NCBI GenBank assembly: GCA_035635855.1
Contig: DASQAF010000049.1
Coordinates: forward strand, 62,001-126,000
Source of the DNA: UBA11740 sp035635855
Lineage (GTDB): Bacteria > Acidobacteriota > Blastocatellia > Pyrinomonadales > Pyrinomonadaceae
Length of the DNA stretch: 64,000 bases
Reading direction: 5' to 3'
The translations under genes and the position numbers were made by a program. The notes under the pieces were generated by a model that did no database searches, had not been told where the DNA came from, and saw only the letters and a list, made by a program, of their open reading frames with translations. Numbering within the stretch: position 1 is the stretch's first letter; the number at the start of each line of letters is the position of its first letter. Positions 37,088 through 45,018 of this stretch are shown here, piece by piece.

Positions 37088-38050
37088 ATGGACATTCGCC
37101 AGATAAAAGCTTTCGTGGCAATTGCTGAAACGGGCACATTCACGGCCGGCGCCGTGCGCGTCCATGTGACGCAGGCCGCGATCAGCATGCAAATCAGACA
37201 ACTGGAAACCGAAACTGGCGCCAAGCTTTTCATCCGGGCGCCCCGACGAGTGATTCTGACGGAAGCGGGCGAGAAGTTGCTCGAGCGCGCTTACGTCATC
37301 CTGCGTGAGCATGACGCCGCGCTGGAAGAACTCGCCGCCCTTACCGGGGCCCATCGGGGCCGTTTGCGGATCGGCAGCGCTTCGGCGATGGTCAGCGCCG
37401 ATCCCTTGCCGCAAATTCTCAGAGAATTGCGCAAGTCGCATCCGGGCGTGGAAACCTCAGTGGCTTCGGGCACCAGCGAGTCGTTGGTGCGGCAGGTGCT
37501 CGCAGGTGAGCTGGACGCCGTCTTTGTGTCGCTGCCGGTGGAAGCACGGGGAGTGCAGACCGAAATCTTGAGCGAGGACTCTTTGGTCGCGATTGCTTCG
37601 CCAAGACATACGTTGGCAAAGCAGAAAGTAGTTAGTGCCTATGCGCTGGCCGGCGAGAAGCTGATCCTCGGAGAGCGTGGCGGAAACACGCGACGGCTGA
37701 TCGACCAATTTTTTGCGCATGCCGGTGTGACTTTGAAAGTGGCGATGGAATTGAGCCGGCTGGCGGCCATCAAACGCATGGTCGAAGAAGAGATGGGTGT
37801 GGGTATAGTGCCGTTGCAATCCGTGCGTGAAGAGGTTGCGAGGGGAACTCTGGTGCGCTGGTGGATCGAGGGCGCGCAAATCAACTGGCAGCTCGGTATC
37901 GCTCGGCTGGTTGGCGGCTATGAATCACCAATCCACCAGACGTTCTTGCAGCTTTGCCGCAAACATTTTGGAAACGACGCCGCGAGCCCCGCGGCAAAAC
38001 AGACCGCAAAACCGAAAAACAGGCAGAAGAAGAAAGCCGCCAGCCGCTAG
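37088..38050 (+). CDS. LysR-family transcriptional regulator
   Basis: A 320-residue regulator. The winged helix-turn-helix is at 1-60 (MDIRQIKAFVAIAETGTFT, HVTQAAISMQIRQLE, RVILTEAG). The effector domain from about 90 has the periplasmic-binding fold typical of the CynR/CysB group (RGRLRIGSASAMVSADPLPQ, LDAVFVSLPV). The C-terminal 30 residues are unusually rich in Lys, Ala and Arg (KPKNRQKKKAASR), absent in most LysR proteins. It is divergent from murK, which makes it the obvious candidate regulator of the mur array, perhaps sensing MurNAc or its phosphate. The ligand is not known. Confidence 0.9.
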   Translation: MDIRQIKAFVAIAETGTFTAGAVRVHVTQAAISMQIRQLETETGAKLFIRAPRRVILTEAGEKLLERAYVILREHDAALEELAALTGAHRGRLRIGSASAMVSADPLPQILRELRKSHPGVETSVASGTSESLVRQVLAGELDAVFVSLPVEARGVQTEILSEDSLVAIASPRHTLAKQKVVSAYALAGEKLILGERGGNTRRLIDQFFAHAGVTLKVAMELSRLAAIKRMVEEEMGVGIVPLQSVREEVARGTLVRWWIEGAQINWQLGIARLVGGYESPIHQTFLQLCRKHFGNDAASPAAKQTAKPKNRQKKKAASR

Positions 38051-38052
38051 TT

Positions 38053-38091
38053 GCGGGCACTAGCCCGACCGTGAGGAAGGGCTCACTATTA
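38053..38091. repeat. Half copy of repeat family A
   Basis: GGGCACTAGCCCGACCGTGAGGAAGGGCTC matches the left part of the family A element and ends without its right arm. It follows the LysR stop, in the 95-base gap before the convergent aminotransferase gene. Confidence 0.65.
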
Positions 38092-38145
38092 ACCCACGCA
38101 TCGTTCGACCGCCATCGATGCATGTGTCGAAACTTCGGCTCATTT

Positions 38146-39261
38146 TCATCCGCGCGTCTCATTCAATCCGGCAATCAACCTCTCAATATCCTGTTCGTCA
38201 TTAAAGAAATGCGTGGCCACGCGGAGGCCCTCCGGCTTTTCCGTCACCACAACGCCGCGACGGAAGAGGCCGCGCACGACTTCGCCGGGCTTTTCGACTT
38301 GCACGAGTGTTTCTGCTGAGCGCGCCGTTTCGTTTTGCAGCGGTGAAAGAACATTCCAACCGTTTTCCGTCAGACTTGAGGTAAGCAGGCCATTCAATTC
38401 CTGCGCGCGGGCCTGGATGTTGGCAATGCCAACTTCATCGATCAAATCGACGGCGGCACCTAACGAAAATATGCCAGCAAAGTGCGGGCAACCAAGCTCT
38501 ACCCGCGCAGCCGCGTCGTGACGCGGACGAAACTCGTCGTTGCGCATTTCGAAAGGCTCCTCAACGCTCAGCCAACCAAGCGAACGCGGCAACGAACGCT
38601 GTTGCAGCTCGCGACTCAGGTAAACAAAGCCCGAACCGTATCCGGCGAGCATCCATTTATGTCCCGTCGCGCACAGCGCATCAATCTTCATTCGCTGCAC
38701 GTCAATTTCGAATACGCCGGCTGACTGGCTGGCGTTAATGACCAGCGCATGGTGGCCTTTGATGTTTCCGAGGGCTTCAGCATCGATCCGGAAACCGTTC
38801 GAGAATTGCACATGACTTAGGGCGATGATTCCCGTGTCGTGCGTCATGGCGCTGAGCACGTCGTTGATGCGCACTTGCTCTTCGATCGCGGGCAGCAAAT
38901 GAACGGGAATCCGGCGATTCATCCACGGCAAAGTCGTCACCGGAAACTCGAGCTCGCTCGATATAACTTCGCCGCGATCTTCCAGAGCATCGACGATCAC
39001 GTTCATGCCTGACGAAGTGTTTGTCGTAAGACCGATCTCGTCCGGCTCGGCGTTGATGAACCGCGCAATCTTCAGTCTGATTGCTTCACGATCGGCGAGC
39101 CAACGATTCCAATGGACATCGCCATCGCGCATCATCTTTTCGTAATAGCCCGCCGCAGCTTCGAAAGACGCACGCGACACTGGCCCGGCCGCGGCGCTGT
39201 TGAGATAAGCGAGGCGCTCAGTTACCGGAAATTGTTTGCGGATTGCTTCCCAGTTGATCAT
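38146..39261 (-). CDS. Class V aminotransferase-fold PLP enzyme
   Basis: A 371-residue fold-type I PLP enzyme of the cysteine desulfurase/isopenicillin-N epimerase group. ATG 39261 (MINWEAIRKQFPVTERLAYL) is preferred over a longer frame. Signatures: YLNSAAAGPVSRA at the start, TTNTSSGMNVIVDAL (PLP phosphate loop), ALSHVQFSNGFRID, NASQSAGVFEIDV (Asp/Gln region) and CATGHKWMLAGYGSGF with the PLP Lys. No conserved desulfurase Cys loop is evident near the C-terminus, so an epimerase, lyase or transaminase role is more likely. It is not obviously linked to neighbours. Confidence 0.82.
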   Translation of the reverse strand: MINWEAIRKQFPVTERLAYLNSAAAGPVSRASFEAAAGYYEKMMRDGDVHWNRWLADREAIRLKIARFINAEPDEIGLTTNTSSGMNVIVDALEDRGEVISSELEFPVTTLPWMNRRIPVHLLPAIEEQVRINDVLSAMTHDTGIIALSHVQFSNGFRIDAEALGNIKGHHALVINASQSAGVFEIDVQRMKIDALCATGHKWMLAGYGSGFVYLSRELQQRSLPRSLGWLSVEEPFEMRNDEFRPRHDAAARVELGCPHFAGIFSLGAAVDLIDEVGIANIQARAQELNGLLTSSLTENGWNVLSPLQNETARSAETLVQVEKPGEVVRGLFRRGVVVTEKPEGLRVATHFFNDEQDIERLIAGLNETRG

Positions 39262-39361
39262 GATGTGACAAATAAGATACACGATTATCGAAACCCAGCG
39301 GAAGAGGCTTCGAAATCTTCAAGATGCGATACAATCGCCGCCTGGTATCGTGACCTAAACG

Positions 39362-40132
39362 ATGGCGAACAACATAAGTAGGACTCAGATTGATAAACTG
39401 GGTGACCGGCTCAGAAAGGGTGATATCACCGAAGCCGATCTACGGCTGCTCGATGAATATCGGCGATCGTTCACTGAGGCTTATGACTTTGTAGTCATAG
39501 CTATTCGAAACGAGCTTGGGCTCGAGCCGACGGGAAGACCTGCAAAATCGACTACCTCCATTTCCGAGAAGCTGCTTAGAGAGAGCATTCGACTGACTCA
39601 GGTCCAGGACATAGCAGGCTGTAGATTGATTGCCAGGGAGATCATAGACCAAGATAAAGTAGTAAACTCTCTAAGACGACTATTTAAAAATCAAGTGGTC
39701 GTTGACCGACGCAACCAACCAAGTCATGGTTATCGAGCTGTACACGTAATTGTTCGGTATGGTGAGAAATTGGTTGAAATACAAGTACGCACTGCTTTGC
39801 AGCACGCATGGGCGGAATTATCGGAAAAACTCTCGGACTTGGTGGATCCTGCAATTAAGTATGGTGGGGGAGATCCGAAGAATCAAGAGGTTCTGACAGA
39901 ATATTCTGACCTAATTGCTGACGAAGAGGCATTAGAGTCAGAGTTAATGCGCGATAGGAATAACTTGTCAGCTTTGCTCTCGCGGGATAATCTTTCAAAG
40001 GAAGAGCAAGACGCAGTATTGGCATCCAGGAGAAAAACCGAACAGACGGAACGGAGTGTTATATCGATCAGGGAGCGGATGCTTGGAATGCTTCGAAACG
40101 CTATCGATAAACTACCAACAAGGAAACAATAG
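39362..40132 (+). CDS. RelA/SpoT-domain nucleotide synthetase without hydrolase domain
   Basis: A 256-residue stand-alone alarmone synthetase-type protein. Motifs by residue: GRPAKSTTSISEK (58-70), DIAGCR (83-88, metal Asp), SHGYRAVH (121-128), EIQVRT (139-144, catalytic Glu) and HAWAELSEKL (148-157). No HD hydrolase domain or TGS/ACT regulatory region is present. Residues 180-245 are charged and predicted helical. The sequence is visibly richer in A and T than flanking genes, hinting at transfer. A 77-residue gene follows 6 bases later. Small synthetases may make (p)ppGpp or act as toxins (toxSAS, by pyrophosphorylating ATP/GTP or tRNA). The chemistry cannot be told from sequence. Confidence 0.85.
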   Translation: MANNISRTQIDKLGDRLRKGDITEADLRLLDEYRRSFTEAYDFVVIAIRNELGLEPTGRPAKSTTSISEKLLRESIRLTQVQDIAGCRLIAREIIDQDKVVNSLRRLFKNQVVVDRRNQPSHGYRAVHVIVRYGEKLVEIQVRTALQHAWAELSEKLSDLVDPAIKYGGGDPKNQEVLTEYSDLIADEEALESELMRDRNNLSALLSRDNLSKEEQDAVLASRRKTEQTERSVISIRERMLGMLRNAIDKLPTRKQ

Positions 40133-40138
40133 ATCGAA

Positions 40139-40372
40139 ATGCTTTTTCTAATCGAATATGATCGTGGCCGCGGCGATATCGTAACCTTTAGATCGTTTCC
40201 CGATTCGGAACGAGAAGCTGCTGGGAACTCTCGGCTCGAATTAGAACTCGAACTTAGCCGTCAGGGCCAAGAACGTGAAGTCGTGCTTTTGGAAGCTGCG
40301 AGTGAAGAAGCCCTGCGGTTAACTCATCGCCGCTATTTCGAGAATCTCTCCGAACTCGTTAAGGCCTCCTGA
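40139..40372 (+). CDS. Small acidic partner of the RelA/SpoT-type synthetase
   Basis: A 77-residue protein starting 6 bases after the synthetase stop, almost surely on the same transcript. It opens with a beta strand (LFLIEYDRGRGDIVTF), then a helix rich in Glu, Leu and Arg (EREAAGNSRLELELELSRQG), a strand (EREVVLLEAAS) and a final helix (EALRLTHRRYFENLSELV). I know no named family for it. Its size, order and tight spacing match antitoxins or regulators paired with small alarmone synthetases, which is an inference. It ends 2 bases from the convergent glgB stop. Confidence 0.7.
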   Translation: MLFLIEYDRGRGDIVTFRSFPDSEREAAGNSRLELELELSRQGQEREVVLLEAASEEALRLTHRRYFENLSELVKAS

Positions 40373-40374
40373 TT

Positions 40375-42441
40375 TTATTTTCGCCGTCCAGCCTCCGGCG
40401 CTTCAAACCACATCGTCGCCAGTGGCGGCAGACAGATCTCAGCGGAATAATCGAGTCCATGCGCCGGAACCTCTTCAGCCTTGATACTCTTCACGACTCC
40501 AAATCCGCCGCCACAATATTTTTCATGATCGGTGTTGATTAGTTGCTTGTAAGTTCCCGGCCCCGGTAAACCTAGACGATGGCCTTCGCGCACGACGGGT
40601 GAAAAGTTTCCCACGAAAATAATTTCTTGCCCGGTTGAAGGCGAAATGCGACGAAACGCGAGCACATTCTCAGCGGCGTTATCCACTTCGATCCATTGAA
40701 AGCCGATCGGGTCGCTGTCAGCTTCCCACAGCGCGTCGTGCTTCCGATAAAGCTTGTTCAGATCCTGAATCAGCTTCTGCACGCCTTTATGCACCGGTGT
40801 TTTCAGCAAATGCCAGTCGAGACTCTCGGTCTCGTTCCATTCGCGCCACTGGCCAAACTCGCCTCCCATGAATAGAAGTTTTTTGCCAGGGTGCGCCCAC
40901 ATATAACCGTACAGCGCGCGCAGGTTTGCAAACTTTTGCCACTGGTCGCCGGGCATCTTGTTCAGCAGCGCGCCTTTCATGTGCACCACTTCGTCGTGAG
41001 AGAAGGGAAGGATAAAGTTCTCGCTCCACGCGTACAGCAAACCAAACGTAAGCGAGTTGTGATTGCCGGCGCGAAAGAACGGATCGGTTTGAAAATACTT
41101 CAGCGTGTCGTGCATCCAGCCCATGTTCCACTTGAAATCAAAGCCGAGCCCGCCGGCGTAGACCGGATGACTCACGGCCGGCCACGCAGTCGATTCTTCC
41201 GCGATCATCAACGTGCCGGGACACTCGCGATGAACAACTTCGTTCAGCTCCTTTAAGAAGGAAATGGCCTCCAGGTTTTCGCGTCCGCCAAACTCATTCG
41301 GCACCCACTCGCCTTCTTTGCGGCTGTAGTCGAGATAGAGCATAGAGGCGACCGCATCGACGCGCAGCGCATCGAGATGAAACTCGCGCAGCCAGTAAAG
41401 CGCATTGGCGATCAGGAAGTTGCGCACCTCGTTACGGCCATAGTTGAAAATGTACGTGCCCCAATCGGGATGCTCGCCTTTGCGCGGATCAAGGTGTTCG
41501 TAAAGCGCCGTGCCGTCAAACCGAGCCAGGGCGAATGCGTCTTTGGGAAAATGCGCCGGCACCCAATCCATGATCACGCCGATGCCGTTTTGATGAAGAT
41601 GATCGACGAGAAAGCGAAAATCGTCCGGCGTGCCGTAACGCGAAGACGGAGCGAAGTAAGCGCTGACCTGATAACCCCATGACGGCCCGTAAGGATGCTC
41701 TTTAAGCGGCAGGAACTCGACGTGCGTGAATCCGTTCTTGACCGCGTAGTCGGCCAGCAACGGCGCCATTTCGCGGTAGGTCAAAGGGCGATTGTCTTGT
41801 TCCGTGATACGCCGCCAGGAGCCGAAATGCACTTCATAGATCGACAGTGCTTCGCGCCACGGCTGTCGTTTCTTTCGTTGAGCCAGCCACGCGCGATCGT
41901 GAAACTTGTAATTTGATTTGAAGACGATGGAAGAAGTCTGCGGAGGGACTTCCATCATCGACGCGTACGGGTCGGCTTTGAGAAATGTCAGCAGTCCGTT
42001 CGTGATCTCGTACTTGTAGAGCTCGCCGGCTTTGAGACTGGGAATGAACAACTCCCACACGCCCGAATTGCCTAGCCGGCGCATCGGATGCTTCCGGCCA
42101 TCCCAACCGTTGAAGTTGCCCGCCACGCCGACGTGATCCGCGCTTGGGGCCCACACAGCAAACGCAACTCCGCGCTTGCCTTCATGCGTAATTACACGGG
42201 CGCCGAGCTTTTCATAGATGCGTTCGTGCCGGCCTTCGTTGAAGAGATGTAAATCGATGTCGCCAAGCGTTGGAGAGAATTCGTGGAGAGACTTATGGGC
42301 CGACATATCCCTGCTTACGCGCGCGCTTTCGACAGTCTGCGCCTTTGCGCCTTTGTTGGAAGGTCTGGTCCCGGGGGCAGCATTGGCGATTTTGCCGGCG
42401 ACCGCCCTGCTCTTTCTCTGTTTGGATTTTTCCTTGTCCAC
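40375..42441 (-). CDS. glgB: 1,4-alpha-glucan branching enzyme
   Basis: Cytoplasmic GH13 enzyme that introduces alpha-1,6 branches into glycogen. Order: a basic low-complexity tail (1-45), the CBM48 domain (GVAFAVWAPSADHVGVAGNFNGW), then the barrel with GFTHVEFLPLKEHPYGPSWGYQ, ALRVDAVASMLYLDYSR (nucleophile Asp), MIAEESTAWP (acid Glu), FILPFSHDEVVH (Asp) and the all-beta C-terminal domain. The start is GTG 42441; an ATG at 42306 would remove the basic tail. It lies next to a GH57 gene on the same strand, consistent with alpha-glucan metabolism, with a repeat block between them. Confidence 0.95.
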   Translation of the reverse strand: MDKEKSKQRKSRAVAGKIANAAPGTRPSNKGAKAQTVESARVSRDMSAHKSLHEFSPTLGDIDLHLFNEGRHERIYEKLGARVITHEGKRGVAFAVWAPSADHVGVAGNFNGWDGRKHPMRRLGNSGVWELFIPSLKAGELYKYEITNGLLTFLKADPYASMMEVPPQTSSIVFKSNYKFHDRAWLAQRKKRQPWREALSIYEVHFGSWRRITEQDNRPLTYREMAPLLADYAVKNGFTHVEFLPLKEHPYGPSWGYQVSAYFAPSSRYGTPDDFRFLVDHLHQNGIGVIMDWVPAHFPKDAFALARFDGTALYEHLDPRKGEHPDWGTYIFNYGRNEVRNFLIANALYWLREFHLDALRVDAVASMLYLDYSRKEGEWVPNEFGGRENLEAISFLKELNEVVHRECPGTLMIAEESTAWPAVSHPVYAGGLGFDFKWNMGWMHDTLKYFQTDPFFRAGNHNSLTFGLLYAWSENFILPFSHDEVVHMKGALLNKMPGDQWQKFANLRALYGYMWAHPGKKLLFMGGEFGQWREWNETESLDWHLLKTPVHKGVQKLIQDLNKLYRKHDALWEADSDPIGFQWIEVDNAAENVLAFRRISPSTGQEIIFVGNFSPVVREGHRLGLPGPGTYKQLINTDHEKYCGGGFGVVKSIKAEEVPAHGLDYSAEICLPPLATMWFEAPEAGRRK

Positions 42442-42475
42442 CGTTGCTCTTTACGAAACGCGCTACTGGAATGCT

Positions 42476-42640
42476 GGGAGCGCGGACGCCCTCGTCCGCA
42501 CAGCGCGCAAAGCGCGCTCAGTCTGTCGCCCGCTAAAGCGGGCTCGCAAATCAAGCGGCGCGTGATCCCCGGGTTCCGCTGCGCTCCACCCGGGGCTAAA
42601 CTCTGCCGTCTGCTCCGCAGACTCGTTGAGTGGCAACGTC
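42476..42640. repeat. Composite repeat, family B-like, between GH57 and glgB
   Basis: It contains GCCCGCTAAAGCGGGCT (about 42530) and later CCCGGGGCTAAACTCTGCCG, in the same order as the right half of the 18696-18929 element (CCCGCTAAAGCGGG, then CCCTGGGCTAAATTCTGCCG), with base changes and a GCGGACGCCCTCGTCCGC palindrome before it. The 3' end of the truncated GH57 gene starts about 30 bases further on. Confidence 0.75.
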
Positions 42641-42673
42641 GCCAAAGATTCCAAGCTACGGGTGGGAACCTAG

Positions 42674-44200
42674 CTACGTCACCAACACTCCCTCGTTCGC
42701 GCGGTTAGGTTTCAGTGGTTCAACGAACCGTCGATAGATGTCTGCGCCTGTTCCCATCTCAGGCCGATTGCTTTTCGCCTGCGCGAGAATCTCCAGAAAA
42801 CGTTCGCGCACTGGTGGCAATCTCAACTGCGCCATTAAATCGATCGCCCGGCCAGCGTACTTCAAAATCTGAATAGTTTCGATTCCGGAGATATCGTTAA
42901 AGAACCAGCCGCAACTCGTGTACATCAGCAACAGCATCCGTTGCAGTTCAAGATAGGTGAGCGCGCGCCACAGTTCATCCATCGCTAACAGACGTCCGGC
43001 GTGATTGCGAAGAAATTGCTCGCGCAACTGATCGGGATCGAGCACTAGCGCAATGCTGTCATCGCGTGCCTGCCATGGATCCAGGAACAACTTTCCGCGC
43101 GTGGCTTCAAAGTGTGCCACGTTCTCGTCGCGCAAAAAGTCCAGAGCCTCTCTCAAAGGCGCGCGCCACTGTTGGTTCCATCCCGGCTCTCCTCCGGTGT
43201 GACAACCACAATCGCGAATCCAACGACCCACACCGTGCGGACAACTCCAGGAAGTTCCTTCGCCTTGCGGGCCATTGTTAATTTCAACTTCGTATGCCGG
43301 AGGATGCTCGTCAAGATACTTCGCGTAGTTCGTGATCCGAAAGCCGCGGGCCGGCGCCTCAACTTCCAGCGCATGCGCCAGGCATACGTCGCCAAACTTG
43401 AAATGGTGGCCGTAAGTCTCGCCGTCAGTCGCGACGTTGACCAACTCGCGGGCGCTCAGCGACGCGAATCGGTCGACAAACTCACGGCTCGACTCTAAAA
43501 GATTCTCAAAGGCAATTGCCCGCGATATCGGTCCGTCATAAAAGAAAATCGCGATCGATCGGCCGGAGCCATCGCGGTGAGAATAGCGATAGGCGACAGT
43601 GGTGTCGATGCTTTGCTCGTCGACATCACGCCACATGTCTGAGTTAATCGCCCGTATTCGCGCGGCCTGATGCGGCGCCAGAATGACAAATCTCATTCCT
43701 TCATCAATCAGCGCGCCGAGTACTTGATCATTACACGCTGTCTCCGGCAGCCATAAAGCTTCCGGTTCACGCCCGAAGCGTTGGCGAAAGTCGGCTGTGC
43801 CCCAGCGGATTTGCGTGCGCCGATCGAGTTCGTTGCAAAGGGGCAGAATCGCGTGGCCATAGGCCTGGGCGATGGCATTGCCGTGTCCCCCACGCAGGGA
43901 TGCGCTGAGACGATCCGCATCGAGTATGCGCTGGTAGGTCTCACTGTGATTTCGCTCCAGCCAGCTCAGCAGAGTCGGACCAAAGTTGAAACTAATATTT
44001 GCGTAGTTGTTGACGATGCGTCTTTCACCGGTCGCGGGATCGACAATCGAGGCGAATGCGTTGGGGCCATAACACTCGGAATGAATGCGCTCGTTCCAAT
44101 CGTGAAAGGGCGCGGCGCTGGGCTCAGCCTCAACGATTCCAGTCCATGGGTTTTCGCGCGGTGGTTGATAGAAATGGCCGTGGATGATTAAGTTGCGCAT
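42674..44200 (-). CDS. GH57/DUF3536-type glycoside hydrolase, C-terminally short
   Basis: A 508-residue protein from ATG 44200 (MRNLIIHGHFYQPPRENPW). Motifs of the GH57 barrel with DUF3536: HDWNERIHSECYGPNA, NYANISFNFGPTLLSWLE, GHGNAIAQAYGHAILPL, EALWLPETACNDQVL (nucleophile Glu region), SCPHGVGRWIRDCGC and LMYTSCGWFFNDISGIETIQ. From memory of the family, members run near 800 residues and continue past this last segment; this one stops at VEPLKPNRANEGVLVT just beside a repeat, so some 300 C-terminal residues seem lost. It probably acts on alpha-glucans; whether the short form works is unknown. Confidence 0.82.
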   Translation of the reverse strand: MRNLIIHGHFYQPPRENPWTGIVEAEPSAAPFHDWNERIHSECYGPNAFASIVDPATGERRIVNNYANISFNFGPTLLSWLERNHSETYQRILDADRLSASLRGGHGNAIAQAYGHAILPLCNELDRRTQIRWGTADFRQRFGREPEALWLPETACNDQVLGALIDEGMRFVILAPHQAARIRAINSDMWRDVDEQSIDTTVAYRYSHRDGSGRSIAIFFYDGPISRAIAFENLLESSREFVDRFASLSARELVNVATDGETYGHHFKFGDVCLAHALEVEAPARGFRITNYAKYLDEHPPAYEVEINNGPQGEGTSWSCPHGVGRWIRDCGCHTGGEPGWNQQWRAPLREALDFLRDENVAHFEATRGKLFLDPWQARDDSIALVLDPDQLREQFLRNHAGRLLAMDELWRALTYLELQRMLLLMYTSCGWFFNDISGIETIQILKYAGRAIDLMAQLRLPPVRERFLEILAQAKSNRPEMGTGADIYRRFVEPLKPNRANEGVLVT

Positions 44201-44218
44201 TAGCCAATCAAAGCACAG

Positions 44219-44310
44219 AGCCACGAAAAAGCTCAAAAGGTAGAAGAGAGAAAAGAGCAATGCAAAAAAGGAACTAAAATCTCTTGTGCCTTCTGCGCCT
44301 CTTCGTGGCT
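44219..44310. repeat. Inverted repeat between GH57 and peroxiredoxin genes
   Basis: AGCCACGAA (44219-44227) and TTCGTGGCT (44302-44310) are perfect complements around an A-rich spacer. The style matches the degenerate inverted repeats at 47731-47823 and 63625-63716. It occupies nearly the whole gap. Confidence 0.55.
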
Positions 44311-44332
44311 TGTCAGTCTCGATTGCTGCCGA

Positions 44333-44941
44333 CTATGGCTCGCGCTTCCGTAACGCGTCGAGGGCGGCGCGAATCTCGCCGTTGTTAGGGCGCTCGCGGT
44401 AATTCTTCTCGATCCTGGCCCACGCCACGCGGCCTTTCTTATCGATCAGATAGACGGCCGGATGCGGGATCCCTTCCAGGCTTTGTCCCTTGTAAGCCAG
44501 ATCACGCAAACCATAAGCATCGATGACGCGACTGTCCCAATCAGACAAAAGTGGGAAGGCGATCGTACCCTTGCCGTCCGCGGCAATCTTCTCGGCCATC
44601 TTTCGGCTGTCAGCATGATTGTCTACGCTGATGCCGTACAGCCGCGCCGGTTCATTTGCTTTCAAGAGCGAGCGCAATTCGGCTAACTGCCGAACACAGT
44701 AGGGTCACCAATGGCCGCGATAGAAAACCAGCACCACCGGCGCCTGTCCGCGGGCCGCTGAAAGAGTAACCGTGCGCCATTGATCGTTTTCGACCCGGAA
44801 ATCTTCGAGAGTAAAATCCGGAGCCGATTCACCGGCTTCCAACGGGGTCGTGCGCGGGGACGATTGAGCCCGTTCAGCTTGGGCGATGCCTGAAGAAACG
44901 CTCAGCAGCAAAACGAAGAATAAGAGCGAAAGGCGATTCAT
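44333..44941 (-). CDS. Exported peroxiredoxin-like selenoprotein (UGA at the first active-site Cys)
   Basis: Two frames separated only by a UGA (44707-44705) form one 202-residue thioredoxin-fold protein of the AhpC/TSA type. Before the stop: signal peptide (LSLLFFVLLLSVSSGIA), APDFTLEDF, VVLVFYRGHW. After it: PYCVRQLAELRSLLK, YGISVDNHADSRKMAEKI, FPLLSDWDSRVIDAYG, HPAVYLIDKKGRVAW. Family members read GHWCPYC; here the UGA takes the place of the first Cys (residue 79), leaving Cys82 as partner. A hairpin with bacterial SECIS geometry follows. The best reading is selenocysteine insertion; a Cys-to-stop mutation is the alternative. ATG 44941 has no strong ribosome binding site. Confidence 0.82.
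44678..44694 (-). promoter_or_regulatory. SECIS-like hairpin after the in-frame UGA
   Basis: On the minus strand TTCGGC-AGTTA-GCCGAA forms a 6-base stem with a 5-base loop whose second base is G. The loop begins 16 bases after the UGA. Bacterial SECIS elements have a small apical loop with a G in its first two bases, about 16-37 bases after UGA, so this fits the minimum of that range. It lies inside the coding sequence, as bacterial SECIS do. Confidence 0.68.
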
Positions 44942-45018
44942 AAATTGTTGGTTAATCTTTTCGTGGCGCCTCGATCGAGGGCGCAGGTGGATTGCTTTCT
45001 GCAAGCTTGGCCGACGCG

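Noticed and set aside
37088..38050. LysR protein as a regulator of the downstream aminotransferase
   Set aside because: That gene is convergent and separated by a repeat; the divergent mur array is the standard LysR target.
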